From: Liolophura sinensis
Lineage: Eukaryota > Mollusca > Polyplacophora > Chitonida > Chitonidae
DNA length: 10,494 nucleotides
Direction: 5' to 3'
Assembly: GCF_032854445.1 (NCBI RefSeq)
Contig: NW_027017998.1
Coordinates: forward strand, 126,001 to 136,494
Below the pieces are notes generated by a model. That model had not been told where the DNA came from and searched no databases. It was given only the letters and a program-made list of their open reading frames with translations. Positions within the stretch are counted from its first letter, which is position 1. Each line of letters begins with the position of its first letter. Made by a program: the position numbers and the translations under genes. Shown piece after piece: positions 1 through 7,684 of the stretch.

Positions 1-21
1 GGAGTAAGAGCCGTTGCTACG

Positions 22-27
22 CACGTG
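22..27. other. CACGTG hexamer, once per monomer (monomer 1 copy)
   Basis: CACGTG is present at base 22-24 of every unit except monomer 5, where it is CACATG. The hexamer is the canonical E-box bound by several bHLH families. Binding here is not shown: in a homogenised satellite any 6-mer will be conserved. The two preceding bases vary between types (AC, GG, GT, CT), while the hexamer does not. Confidence 0.4.
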
Positions 28-38
28 ATTATGACATA

Positions 39-48
39 AATGATCATT
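39..48. repeat. Conserved 10-bp palindrome AATGATCATT (monomer 1 copy)
   Basis: AATGATCATT is its own reverse complement and is present in all 20 units, even the indel-rich monomer 5. It lies 12 bases after the CACGTG hexamer. Its conservation may reflect protein binding or simply recent homogenisation. Confidence 0.75.
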
Positions 49-215
49 CAATTGTCGCTACAGCCAAAAGTATTGGTCGGAGAGCAACGCGGATTGCACC
101 ATTCGATTTCTCGTCACAAAATACGTCGGATTAGCCTCTTACCAGCAGCACTGGAACAAATTTTTCCAATTTTGCATTTTTGCCTGATCTTTTTGTTAAT
201 TGAAACCGGCTACAC

Positions 216-228
216 TGTACTCTGTACA
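216..228. repeat. TGTAC-TCT-GTACA inverted repeat, type-specific (monomer 1 copy)
   Basis: There are 5-bp arms around a 3-base centre. It is intact in most A and B units. C units read TGTACTATGTACC, which keeps only 4-bp arms. Monomers 6, 15 and 18 carry substitutions in the left arm. The dyad is therefore a type marker more than a conserved element. Confidence 0.6.
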
Positions 229-356
229 ATCGCGACTGGTCATTACTATATTCAACTTTTGACTATAAGTTATGTGCCCTTCGGTAGCCCAGAAGACCTG
301 AAATCTTTGGGCCAAGCCCATTTAACTCACCCAGCAATTGTCTTACTTCTAAGTCC

Positions 357-375
357 AAGACAATCTCAATGTCTT
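357..375. repeat. AAGACA / TGTCTT inverted repeat in the most conserved block (monomer 1 copy)
   Basis: Six-base arms are separated by ATCTCAA. The following bases up to GTAGAAAAACC (about 396) are nearly invariant in all units, apart from homopolymer length. Monomer 11 is the one exception, with AAAATAATCTC in the left arm. Confidence 0.65.
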
Positions 376-456
376 TATCTACGTGTAGAAAAACCACACC
401 ATTTGTACATAAAAAACACAAGGTACTTGATACAGTCTGCTGTAAAAAGTACAACT

Positions 457-480
457 GAACACTGACCCACTTCAGTAAGG
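457..480 (+). repeat. Variable 24-25 bp tail box (reference copy in monomer 1)
   Basis: Between the conserved AAAAAGTACAACT and GGTGCCAAAAGAT each monomer carries one of three versions. Version 1 has GAACACTGACCCACTTCAG or its AAACACTG form: monomers 1-6, 8, 9, 11, 12 and 19. Version 2 has GACCACAATCCCA followed by ATGAATAAGG or CATGAATAAGG: monomers 7, 15 and 18. Version 3 has AAATACTG or AAACACTG followed by ACCCACATTTATAAGG: monomers 10, 13, 14, 16 and 17. The versions cross the A/B/C classes. Confidence 0.8.
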
Positions 481-586
481 TGCCAAAAGATGCGGAATTG
501 AGCCAGGCATCGGCAGCTGTTGAAAAATTGCAAATTTCCCTGGTTTCCATGGAGTAAGAGCCGTTGCTGGGCACGTGATTATGACA

Positions 587-600
587 TCAATGATCATTGA
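587..600. repeat. 14-bp perfect palindrome in monomer 2
   Basis: TCAATGATCATTGA is the extended form of the per-monomer palindrome. It arises because monomer 2 combines the ATCAATG variant on the left with CATTGAATTG on the right. Other units have at most one of the two changes. Confidence 0.85.
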
Positions 601-856
601 ATTGTCACTACAGCCAAAAGTATTGGTCGGAGAGCAACGCGGTTTGCACCATTCGATTTGTCGTCACAAAATACGTCGAATTAGTCTCTTACCAGCAACA
701 CTGGAACAGTTTTTCCACTTTTGCATTTTTGCCTGGTCTTTTTGTTAATTGAAATCGGCTACACTGTACTCTGTACAATCGCTACTGGTCATTACTATAT
801 TTAACTTTTGACTATAAGTTATGTGCCCTTCGGTAGCCCAGAAGACCTGAAATCTT

Positions 857-869
857 TGGGCTAAGCCCA
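857..869. repeat. TGGGCT-A-AGCCCA dyad (monomer 2 copy)
   Basis: A 13-base, GC-rich interrupted palindrome is present in monomers 2, 7, 8, 10, 15, 18 (with an extra G) and 19. A units and monomers 4, 11, 13 and 16 have TGGGCCAAGCCCA or a close form, with shorter arms. Monomer 3 has GGGCTAATCCC, which breaks the right arm. Confidence 0.7.
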
Positions 870-1098
870 TTTAACTCACCCAGCAATTGCCTTACTTCTA
901 AGTGCAAGACAATCTCAATGTCTTTATCTACGTGTAGAAAAACCACACCATTTGTACGTGAAAACACAAGGTACTTGATACAGTCTGCTGTAAAAAGTAC
1001 AACTGAACACTGACCCACTTCAGTAAGGTGCCAAAAGATGCGGAATTGAGCCAGGTATCGGCAGCTGTTGAAAAATTGCAAATTTCCCTGGTTTCCAT

Positions 1099-1645
1099 GG
1101 AGTAAGAGCCGTTGCTGGGCACGTGATTATGACATAAATGATCATTCAATTGTCACTACAGGCAAAAGTATTGGTCGGAGAGCAACGCGGTTTGCACCAT
1201 TCGATTTGTCGTCACAAAATACGTCGGATTAGCCTCTTACCAGCAGCACTGGAACAATTTTCCAATTTTGCATTTTTGCCTAGTCTTTTTGTTAATTGAA
1301 ATCGGCTACACTGTACTATGTACCATCGCGACTGGTCATTACTATATTCAACTTTTGACTATAAGTTATGTGCCCTTCGGTAGCCCAGAAGACCTGAAAT
1401 CTTTGGGCTAATCCCATTTAACTCACCCAGCAATTGCCTTACTTCTAAGTGCAAGACAATCTCAATGTCTTTATCTACGTGTAGAAAAACCACACCATTT
1501 GTACATGAAAAACACAAGGTACTTGATACAGTCTGCTGTAAAAAGTACAACTGAACACTGACCCACTTCAGTAAGGTGCCAAAAGATGCGGAATTGAGCC
1601 AGGTATCGGCAGCTGTTGAAAAATTGCAAATTTCCCTGGTTTCAT
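1099..1645 (+). repeat. Monomer 3, chimeric B/C type
   Basis: The 5' part has the C-associated ACAGGC together with B-like TTTGTCGTC and CGGTTTGC. The centre has C-like CTATGTACCATCGCG, but AGAAGACCTG lacks the GACGTC normal for C. GGGCTAATCCC breaks the dyad found in B. The tail has GTACATGAAAAAC and CACTTCAG, shared with monomer 19. The unit end reads GGTTTCATGG, so one C of the conserved CCATGG is missing at the boundary with the next unit. Confidence 0.9.
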
Positions 1646-2194
1646 GGAGTAAGAGCCGTTGCTGGGCACGTGATTATGACATAAATGATCATTCAATTGT
1701 CACTACAGGCAAAAGTATTGGTCGGAGAGCAACGCAGTTTGCACCATTCGATTTCTCGTCACAAAATACGGTCGGATTAGCCTCTTCCCAGCAGCACTGA
1801 AGAATTTTTCCACTTTTGCATTTTTACCTGGTCTTTTTCTTAATTGAAATTGGCTACACTGTACTATGTACCATCGCGACTGGTCATTACTATATTCAAC
1901 TTTTGACTATATGTTATGTGCCCTCGGTAGCCCAGAAGACGTCAAATCTTTGGGCCAAGCCCATTTAACTCACCCAGCAATTGCCTACTTCTAAGTCGAA
2001 GACAATCTCAATGTCTTTATCTACGTGTAGAAAAACCACACCATTTGTAGATGAAAAACACAAGTTACTTGATACAGTCTGCTGTAAAAAGTACAACTAA
2101 ACACTGACCCCACTTCAGTAAGGTGCCAAAAGATTCGGAATTGAGCCAGGCATCGGCAGCTGTTGAAAAAATTGCAAATTTCCCTGGTTTCCAT
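1646..2194 (+). repeat. Monomer 4, type C, indel-rich
   Basis: Type C markers are ACAGGC, CGCAGTTTGC, TTTTACCTGG, TTTTTCTTAATTG, CTATGTACCATCG, CTATATGTTATG, GACGTC (1938-1943), AGTCGAAG and GATTCGG. It also has a run of small private changes: an extra G in ATACGGTCGG, CACTGAAGAA where the consensus is CACTGGAACAA, CCCTCGG and CCTACTT each lacking a base, and GTAGATG for GTACATG. AATTGGC replaces AATCGGC. Confidence 0.92.
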
Positions 2195-2739
2195 GGAGGT
2201 AAGAGCGTTGCTACGCACATGATTATGACATAATGATCATTCAATGTCGCTACAGCCAAAAGTATTGGTCGGAGAGCAACGCGGATTGCACCATTCGATT
2301 TCTCGTCACAAAATACGTCGGATTAGCCCTCTTGCCAGCAGCACTGGAACAATTTTTCCAATTTTGCATTTTTGCCTGGTCTTTTGTTAATTGAAACCGG
2401 CTACACTGTACTCTGTACAATCGCGACTGGTCATTACTATATTCAACTTTTGACTATAAGTTATGTGCCCTTCGGTAGCCCAGAAGACCTGAAATCTTTG
2501 GGCCAAGCCCATTTAACTCACCCAGCAATTGTCTTACTTCTAAGTCCAAGACAATCTCAATGTCTTTATCTACGTGTAGAAAAACCACACCATTTGTACA
2601 TAAAAACACAAGGTACTTGATACAGTCTGCTGTAAAAAGTACAACTGAACACTGACCCACTTCAGTAAGGTGCCAAAAGATGCGAATTGAGCCAGGCATC
2701 GGCAGCTGTTGAAAAATTGCAAATTTCCCTGGTTTCCAT
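2195..2739 (+). repeat. Monomer 5, type A, shortest unit (545 bp)
   Basis: This is type A with CTTGCCAGC, as in monomers 12, 14 and 17. It starts GGAGGTAAGAGCGTTG, with one G gained and one C lost. It then lacks single bases in ACATAATG, TTCAATGTCG, GTCTTTTGTT, CATAAAAACAC and GATGCGAATTG, and gains a C in TTAGCCCTC. The CACGTG hexamer is CACATG here. The indel cluster reads like poor consensus quality over about 0.5 kb. Confidence 0.93.
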
Positions 2740-3290
2740 GGAGTAAGAGCCGTTGCTGGGGCACGTGATTATGACATAAATGATCATTCAATTGTCACTA
2801 CAGCCAAAAGTATTGGTCGGAGAGCAACGCGGTTTGCACCATTCGATTTGTCGTCACAAAATACGTCGGATTAGCCTCTTACCAGCAGCACTGGAACAAT
2901 TTTTCCAATTTTGCATTTTTGCCTGGTCTTTTTGTTAATTGAAACCGGCTACACTTTACTCTGTACAATCGCGACTGGTCATTACTATATTCAACTTTTG
3001 ACTATAAGTTATGTGCCCTTCGGTAGCCCAGAAGACCTGAAATCTTTGGGCCAAGCCCATTTAACTCACCCAGCAATTGCCTTACTTCTAAGTCCAAGAC
3101 AATCTCAATGTCTTTATCTACGTGTAGAAAAACCCACACCATTTGTACATAAAAAACACAAGGTACTTGATACAGTCTGCTGTAAAAAGTACAACTGAAC
3201 ACTGACCCACTTCAGTAAGGTGCCAAAAGATGCGGAATTGAGCCAGGCATCGGCAGCTGCTGAAAAATTGCAAATTTCCCTGGTTTCCAT
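2740..3290 (+). repeat. Monomer 6, chimeric B-to-A type
   Basis: The first third is B-like (GCTGGGGC, GTCACTACAGCC, CGGTTTGC, TTTGTCGTC). From about 2940 it is A-like (GAAACCGG, CTCTGTACAATCGCG, GACCTG, GGGCCAAG). The switch lies between TTTGTCGTC (about 2850) and GAAACCGG (about 2941). ACTTTACTCTGTAC has one substitution that breaks the TGTAC/GTACA dyad. One C is added in AAACCCACACC. Confidence 0.9.
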
Positions 3291-3839
3291 GGAGTAAGAG
3301 CCGTTGCTGGGCACGTGATTATGACATAAATGATCATTGAATTGTCACTACAGCCAAAAGTATTGGTCGGAGAGCAACGCGGTTTGCACCATTCGATTTG
3401 TCGTCACAAAATACGTCGAATTAGTCTCTTACCAGCAACACTGGAACAGTTTTTCCACTTATGCATTTTTACCTGGTCTTTTTGTTAATTGAAATCGGCT
3501 ACACTGTACTCTGTACAATCGCGACTGGTCATTACTATATTCAACTTTTGACTATAAGTTCTGTGCCCTTCGGTAGCCCAAAAGACGTCAAATCTTTGGG
3601 CTAAGCCCATTTAACTCACCCAGCAATTGTCTTACTTCTAAGTCCAAGACAATCTCAATGTCTTTATCTACGTGTAGAAAAACCAGACCATTTGTACATA
3701 AAAAACACAAGGTACTTGATACAGTCTGCTGTAAAAAGTACAACTGACCACAATCCCAAATGAATAAGGTGCCAAAAGATGCGGAATTGAGCCAGGTATC
3801 GGCAGCTGTTGAAAAATTGCAAATTTCCCTGGTTTCCAT
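3291..3839 (+). repeat. Monomer 7, type B with GACGTC
   Basis: This is a B unit (TTGAATTGTCAC, TTTGTCGTC, CGAATTAGTCTC, CAGCAACACTGG). It also carries CCCAAAAGACGTC (GACGTC at 3584-3589) and GTTCTGTGCCC, both shared only with monomer 10. The tail is the second allele, GACCACAATCCCAAATGAA (about 3746-3764). It has the GGGCTAAGCCC dyad. Confidence 0.95.
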
Positions 3840-4388
3840 GGAGTAAGAGCCGTTGCTGTGCACGTGATTATGACATAAATGATCATTCAATTGTCACTAC
3901 AGGCAAAAGTATTGTTCGGAGAGCAACGCAGTTTGCACCATTCGATTTCTCGTCACAAAATACGTCGGATTAGCCTCTTACCAGCAGCACTGGAACAATT
4001 TTTCCACTTTTGCATTTTTGCCTGGTCTTTTTCTTAATTGAAATCGGCTACACTGTACTATGTACCATCGCGACTGGTCATTACTATATTCAACTTTTGA
4101 CTATATGTTATGTGCCCTTCGGTAGCCCAGAAGACGTCAAGTCTTTGGGCTAAGCCCATTTAACTCACCCAGCAATTGCCTTACTTCTAAGTCCAAGACA
4201 ATCTCAATGTCTTTATCTACGTGTAGAAAAACCACACCATTTGTACATAAAAAACACAAGGTACTTGATACAGTCTGCTGTAAAAAGTACAACTGAACAC
4301 TGACCCACTTCAGTAAGGTGCCAAAAGATTCGGAATTGAGCCAGGCATTGGCAGCTGTTGACAAATTGCAAATTTCCCTGGTTTCCAT
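3840..4388 (+). repeat. Monomer 8, type C
   Basis: This unit carries GCTGTGCACG, ACAGGC, TATTGTTCGG (shared only with monomer 11), CGCAGTTTGC, TTTTTCTTAATTG, CTATGTACCATCG, GACGTC (4133-4138) and GATTCGG. Unlike monomers 4, 11, 13 and 16 it has GGGCTAAGCCC and GTCCAAG in the 3' half, so its 3' part is more B/A-like. The end reads GCATTGGCAGCTGTTGACAAATTG. Confidence 0.95.
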
Positions 4389-4937
4389 GGAGTAAGAGCC
4401 GTTGCTACGCACGTGATTATGACATCAATGATCATTCAATTGTCGCTACAGCCAAAAGTATTGGTCGGAGAGCAACGCGGATTGCACCATTCGATTTCTC
4501 GTCACAAAATACGTCGGATTAGCCTCTTACCAGCAGCACTGGAACAGTTTGTCCACTTTTGCATTTTTGCCTGGTCTTTTTGTTAATTGAAATCGGCTAC
4601 ACTGTACTCTGTACAATCGCGACTGGTCATTACTATATTCAACTTTTGACTATAAGTTATGTGCCCTTCGGTAGCCCAGAAGACCTGAAATCTTTGGGCC
4701 AAGCCCATTTAACTCACCCAGCAATTGCCTTACTTCTAAGTCCAAGACAATCTCAATGTCTTTATCTACGTGTAGAAAAACCACACCATTTGTACATAAA
4801 AAACACAAGGTACTTGATACAGTCTGCTGTAAAAAGTACAACTGAACACTGACCCACTTCAGTAAGGTGCCAAAAGATGCGGAATTGAGCCAGGCATCGG
4901 CAGCTGTTGAAAAATTGCAAATTTCCCTGGTTTCCAT
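4389..4937 (+). repeat. Monomer 9, type A with B-like centre
   Basis: The 5' end is type A (GCTACGC, GTCGCTACAGCC, CGCGGATTGC). The centre has GGAACAGTTTGTCC and GAAATCGG, as in B, followed by A-like GACCTG and GGGCCAAG. ACATCAATG is shared with monomers 2, 15 and 18. The tail is CACTTCAG. It lacks the CTTGCCAGC marker of monomers 5, 12, 14 and 17. Confidence 0.95.
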
Positions 4938-5485
4938 GGAGTAAGAGCCGTTGCTGGGCACGTGATTATGACATAAATGATCATTGAATTGTCACTACAG
5001 CCAAAGTATTGGTCGGAGAGCAACGCGGTTTTGCACCATTCGATTTGTCGTCACAAAATACGTCGAATTATTCTCTTATCAGCAACACTGGAACAGTTTT
5101 TTCCACTTTTGCATTTTTACCTGGTCTTTTGTTAATTGAAATCGGCTACACTGTACTCTGTACAATCGCGACTGGTCATTACTATATTCAACTTTTGACT
5201 ATAAGTTCTGTGCCCTTCGGTAGCCCAAAAGACGTCAAATCTTTGGGCTAAGCCCATTTAACTCACCCAGCAATTGTCTTACTTCTAAGTCCAAGACAAT
5301 CTCAATGTCTTTATCTACGTGTAGAAAAACCAGACCATTTGTACATAAAAAACACAAGGTCTTGATACAGTCTGCTGTAAAAAGTACAACTAAATACTGA
5401 CCCACATTTATAAGGTGCCAAAAGATGCGGAATTGAGCCAGGTATCGGCAGCTGTTGAAGAATTGCAAATTTCCCTGGTTTCCAT
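4938..5485 (+). repeat. Monomer 10, type B with GACGTC
   Basis: This is the closest relative of monomer 7, sharing TTGAATTGTCAC, CCCAAAAGACGTC (5231-5236), GTTCTGTGCCC and AACCAGACC. It differs by GAATTATTCTCTTATCAGC, several one-base homopolymer changes and, notably, a different tail allele (AAATACTGACCCACATTTAT, about 5391-5410). The tail was therefore exchanged independently of the body. Confidence 0.95.
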
Positions 5486-6033
5486 GGAGTAAGAGCCGTT
5501 GCTCTGCACGTGATTATGACATAAATGATCATTCAATTGTCACTACAGGCAAAAGTATTGTTCGGAGAGCAACGCAGTTTGCACCATTCGATTTCTCGTC
5601 ACAAAATACGTCGGATTAGCCTCTACCAGCAGCACTGGAACAATTTTTCCACTTTTGCATTTTTACCTGGTCTTTTTCTTAATTGAAATCGGCTACACTG
5701 TACTATGTACCATCGCGACTGGTCATTACTATATTTAACTTTTGACTATATGTTATGTGCCCTTCGGTAGCCCAGAAGACGTCAAATCTTTGGGCCAAGC
5801 CCATTTAACTCACCCAGCAATTGCCTTACTTCTAAGTCGAAAATAATCTCAATGTCTTTATCTACGTGTAGAAAAACCACACCATTTGTACATGAAAAAC
5901 ACAAGGTACTTGATACAGTCTGCTGTAAATAGAACAACTAAACACTGACCCACTTCAGTAAGGTGCCAAAAGATTCGGAATTGAGCCAGGCATCGGCAGC
6001 TGTTGAAAAATTGCAAATTTCCCTCGTTTCCAT
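5486..6033 (+). repeat. Monomer 11, type C
   Basis: This unit carries GCTCTGCACG (unique in the window), ACAGGC, TATTGTTCGG, CGCAGTTTGC, CTATGTACCATCG, ATATTTAAC, GACGTC (5778-5783) and GATTCGG. CGAAAATAATCTC replaces CGAAGACAATCTC, which destroys the AAGACA/TGTCTT dyad that all other units keep. TGTAAATAGAACAACT and CCCTCGTTTCC are further private substitutions. Confidence 0.95.
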
Positions 6034-6583
6034 GGAGTAAGAGCCGTTGCTACGCACGTGATTATGACATAAATGATCATTCAATTGTCGCTACAGCCAA
6101 AAGTATTGGTCGGAGAGCAACGCGGATTGCACCATTCGATTTCTCGTCACAAAATACGTCGGATTAGCCTCTTGCCAGCAGCACTGGAACAATTTTTCCA
6201 ATTTGCATTTTTGCCTGGTCTTTTTGTTAATTGAAACCGGCTACACTGTACTCTGTACAATCGCGACTGGTCATTACTATATTCAACTTTTGACTATAAG
6301 TTATGTGCCCTTCGGTAGCCCAGAAGACCTGAAAATCTTTGGGCCAAGCCATTTAACTCACCCAGCAATTGTCTTACTTCTAAGTCCAAGACAATCTCAA
6401 TGTCTTTATCTACGTGTAGAAAAACCACACCCATTTGTACATAAAAAACACAAGGTACTTGATACAGTCTGCTGTAAAAAAGTACAACTGAACACTGACC
6501 CACTTCAGTAAGGTGCCAAAAGATGCGGAATTGAGCCAGGCATCGGCAGCTGTTGAAAAATTGCAAATTTCCCTGGTTTCCAT
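6034..6583 (+). repeat. Monomer 12, type A
   Basis: This is type A with CTTGCCAGC, GAAACCGG, GTCTTAC and the CACTTCAG tail. One-base homopolymer differences from other A units occur in CCAATTTGC (one T fewer), CTGAAAATC (one A more), AAGCCATT (one C fewer), CACACCCATT (one C more) and GTAAAAAAGTAC (one A more). There is almost no substitution difference from monomer 5. Confidence 0.95.
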
Positions 6584-7133
6584 GGAGTAAGAGCCGTTGC
6601 TGGGCACGTGATTATGACATAAATGATCATTCAATTGTCACTACAGCCAAAAGTATTGGTCGGAGAGCAACGCAGTTTGCACCATTCGATTTCTCGTCAC
6701 AAAATACGTCGGATTAGCCTCTTACCAGCAGCACTGGAACAATTTTTCCACTTTTGCATTTTTACCTGGTCTTTTTTCTTAATTGAAATCGGCTACACTG
6801 TACTATGTACCATCGCGACTGGTCATTACTATATTCAACTTTTGACTATATGTTATGTGCCCTTCGGTAGCCCAGAAGACGTCAAATCTTTGGGCCAAGT
6901 CCATTTAACTCACCCAGCAATTGCCTTACTTCTAAGTCGAAGACAATCTCAATGTCTTTATCTACGTGTAGAAAAACCAGACCATTTGTACATAAAAAAC
7001 ACAAGGTACTTGATACAGTCTGCTGTAAAAAGTACAACTAAATACTGACCCACATTTATAAGGTGCCAAAAGATTCGGAATTGAGCCAGGCATCGGCAGC
7101 TGTTGAAAAATTGCAAATTTCCCTGGTTTCCAT
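6584..7133 (+). repeat. Monomer 13, type C
   Basis: This unit has GCTGGGC at the 5' end with ACAGCC, then C markers CGCAGTTTGC, TTTTACCTGG, CTATGTACCATCG, GACGTC (6878-6883), AGTCGAAG and GATTCGG. The tail is the CACATTTAT allele. It follows an A unit directly, with no B between. It differs from monomer 16 by three substitutions and two homopolymer indels by manual count. Confidence 0.95.
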
Positions 7134-7684
7134 GGAGTAAGAGCCGTTGCTACGCACGTGATTATGACATAAATGATCATTCCAATTGTCGCTACAGCCA
7201 AAAGTATTGGTCGAAGAGCAACGCGGATTGCACCATTCGATTTCTCGTCACAAAATACGTCGGATTAGCCTCTTGCCAGCAGCACTGGAACAATTTTTTC
7301 CAATTTTGCATTTTTGCCTGGTCTTTTTGTTAATTGAAACCGGCTACACTGTACTCTGTACAATCGCGACTGGTCATTACTATATTCAACTTTTGACTAT
7401 AAGTTATGTGCCCTTCGGTAGCCCAGAAGACCTGAAATCTTTGGGCCAAGCCCATTTAACTCACCCAGCAATTGTCTTACTTCTAAGTCCAAGACAATCT
7501 CAATGTCTTTATCTACGTGTAGAAAAACCACACCATTTGTACATAAAAAACACAAGGTACTTGATACAGTCTGCTGTAAAAAGTAGAACTAAACACTGAC
7601 CCACATTTATAAGGTGCCAAAAGATGCGGAAGTGGGTAAGGCATCGGCAGCTGTTAAAAAACTGCAAATATCCATGGTTTCCAT
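7134..7684 (+). repeat. Monomer 14, type A with divergent 3' end
   Basis: The body is type A (CTTGCCAGC, GAAACCGG), with GTCGAAGAGC in place of GTCGGAGAGC. The last 65 bases are unusual: GCGGAAGTGGGTAAGG replaces GCGGAATTGAGCCAGG, then come GTTAAAAAACTGC and ATATCCATGG. The extra CCATGG at 7672-7677 lies 9 bases before the standard one at 7681-7686. Only monomer 17 shares this end. Confidence 0.95.

Larger units (their letters stand above)
1..550 (+). repeat. Monomer 1, type A
   Basis: This unit carries the type A markers GCTACGC, GTCGCTACAGCC, CGCGGATTGC, CTCGTCAC, GAAACCGG, TGTACTCTGTACA and GGGCCAAG, with the CACTTCAG tail. It has CTTACCAGC where most other A units have CTTGCCAGC, so with monomer 9 it forms an A subgroup. 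An extra A follows GGAACAA near 158. The window opens exactly at the chosen unit start, so the upstream neighbour is not seen. Confidence 0.95.
551..1098 (+). repeat. Monomer 2, type B
   Basis: Type B markers are GCTGGGC, TTGAATTGTCAC, CGGTTTGC, TTTGTCGTC, CGAATTAGTCTC, CAGCAACACTGG, ATCGCTACTGG, GGGCTAAGCCC and AGTGCAAG. ATCAATG upstream combined with CATTGA downstream makes the longest dyad in the window (587-600). GTACGTGAAAAC replaces the usual GTACATAAAAAAC. Confidence 0.95.
1..2194 (+). repeat. Higher-order unit 1: four monomers (A-B-B/C-C)
   Basis: This block runs from one type A monomer to the next (2195). It contains an A, a typical B (with TTGAATTGTC and CGAATTAGTCTC), a mixed B/C monomer, and a C monomer with ACTATGTACCATCG and GACGTC. 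It is one monomer longer than the A-B-C trimer seen later. It has the same length (2194 bp) as the next higher-order unit, but the order of the middle monomers differs: the typical B is second here and third there. The two four-mers are therefore not simple copies of each other. Confidence 0.7.
2195..4388 (+). repeat. Higher-order unit 2: four monomers (A-B/A-B-C)
   Basis: This block runs from the type A monomer at 2195 to the one at 4389. Its second monomer (2740-3290) is B-like in its first third and A-like afterwards. Its third and fourth monomers (3291-4388) closely match 4938-6033 at a lag of about 1647 bp, which is the trimer period. Removing the chimeric second monomer would give a regular A-B-C trimer. 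Confidence 0.7.
4389..6033 (+). repeat. Higher-order unit 3: A-B-C trimer, 1645 bp
   Basis: This is a regular trimer. The B and C members share rare markers with the preceding B and C: CGAATTA, CCCAAAAGACGTC, GTTCTGTGCCC and the TATTGTTCGG variant in C. The A member carries the A 5' end but has GAAATCGG in its centre, like B. Its spacing to the next A (6034) is 1645 bp. Confidence 0.75.
6034..7133 (+). repeat. Higher-order unit 4: A-C dimer, B monomer missing
   Basis: An A monomer is followed directly by a C monomer and then by the next A at 7134, so the unit is 1100 bp instead of about 1650 bp. No B monomer is present. The junction at 6584 is in perfect monomer register, as expected if the B was removed by unequal exchange at homologous positions rather than by random breakage. 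Confidence 0.75.

Noticed and set aside
95-140. CENP-B box in the TTCG-containing stretches (ATTCGATTTCTCG and CTTCGGTAGCCC).
   Set aside because: Neither matches the essential TTCG-N4-A-N2-CGGG pattern: the central A and the CGGG are absent.
241-275. CTATAAGTT as a TATA box driving satellite transcription.
   Set aside because: It is a weak match in AT-rich sequence, it varies by type (CTATATGTT in C, CTATGAGTT in monomers 15 and 18), and no supporting promoter element is seen.
289-299. Pol III A-box-like TAGCCCAGAAG (fits TRGYNNARNNG), suggesting a tRNA- or SINE-derived monomer.
   Set aside because: No good B-box lies at a suitable distance downstream. The nearest similar string, CATTCGATTTC, lies before it in the unit and fits poorly. 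No tRNA fold or terminator in the right place is apparent.
40-465. A 141-codon + strand open frame, similar ones in three other units, and about 100-codon minus strand frames, as protein genes.
   Set aside because: The frames overlap each other on opposite strands, recur once per satellite unit, shift with every homopolymer indel and end at different points. No recognisable domain, start context or conserved length is visible. I did not annotate them as CDS.
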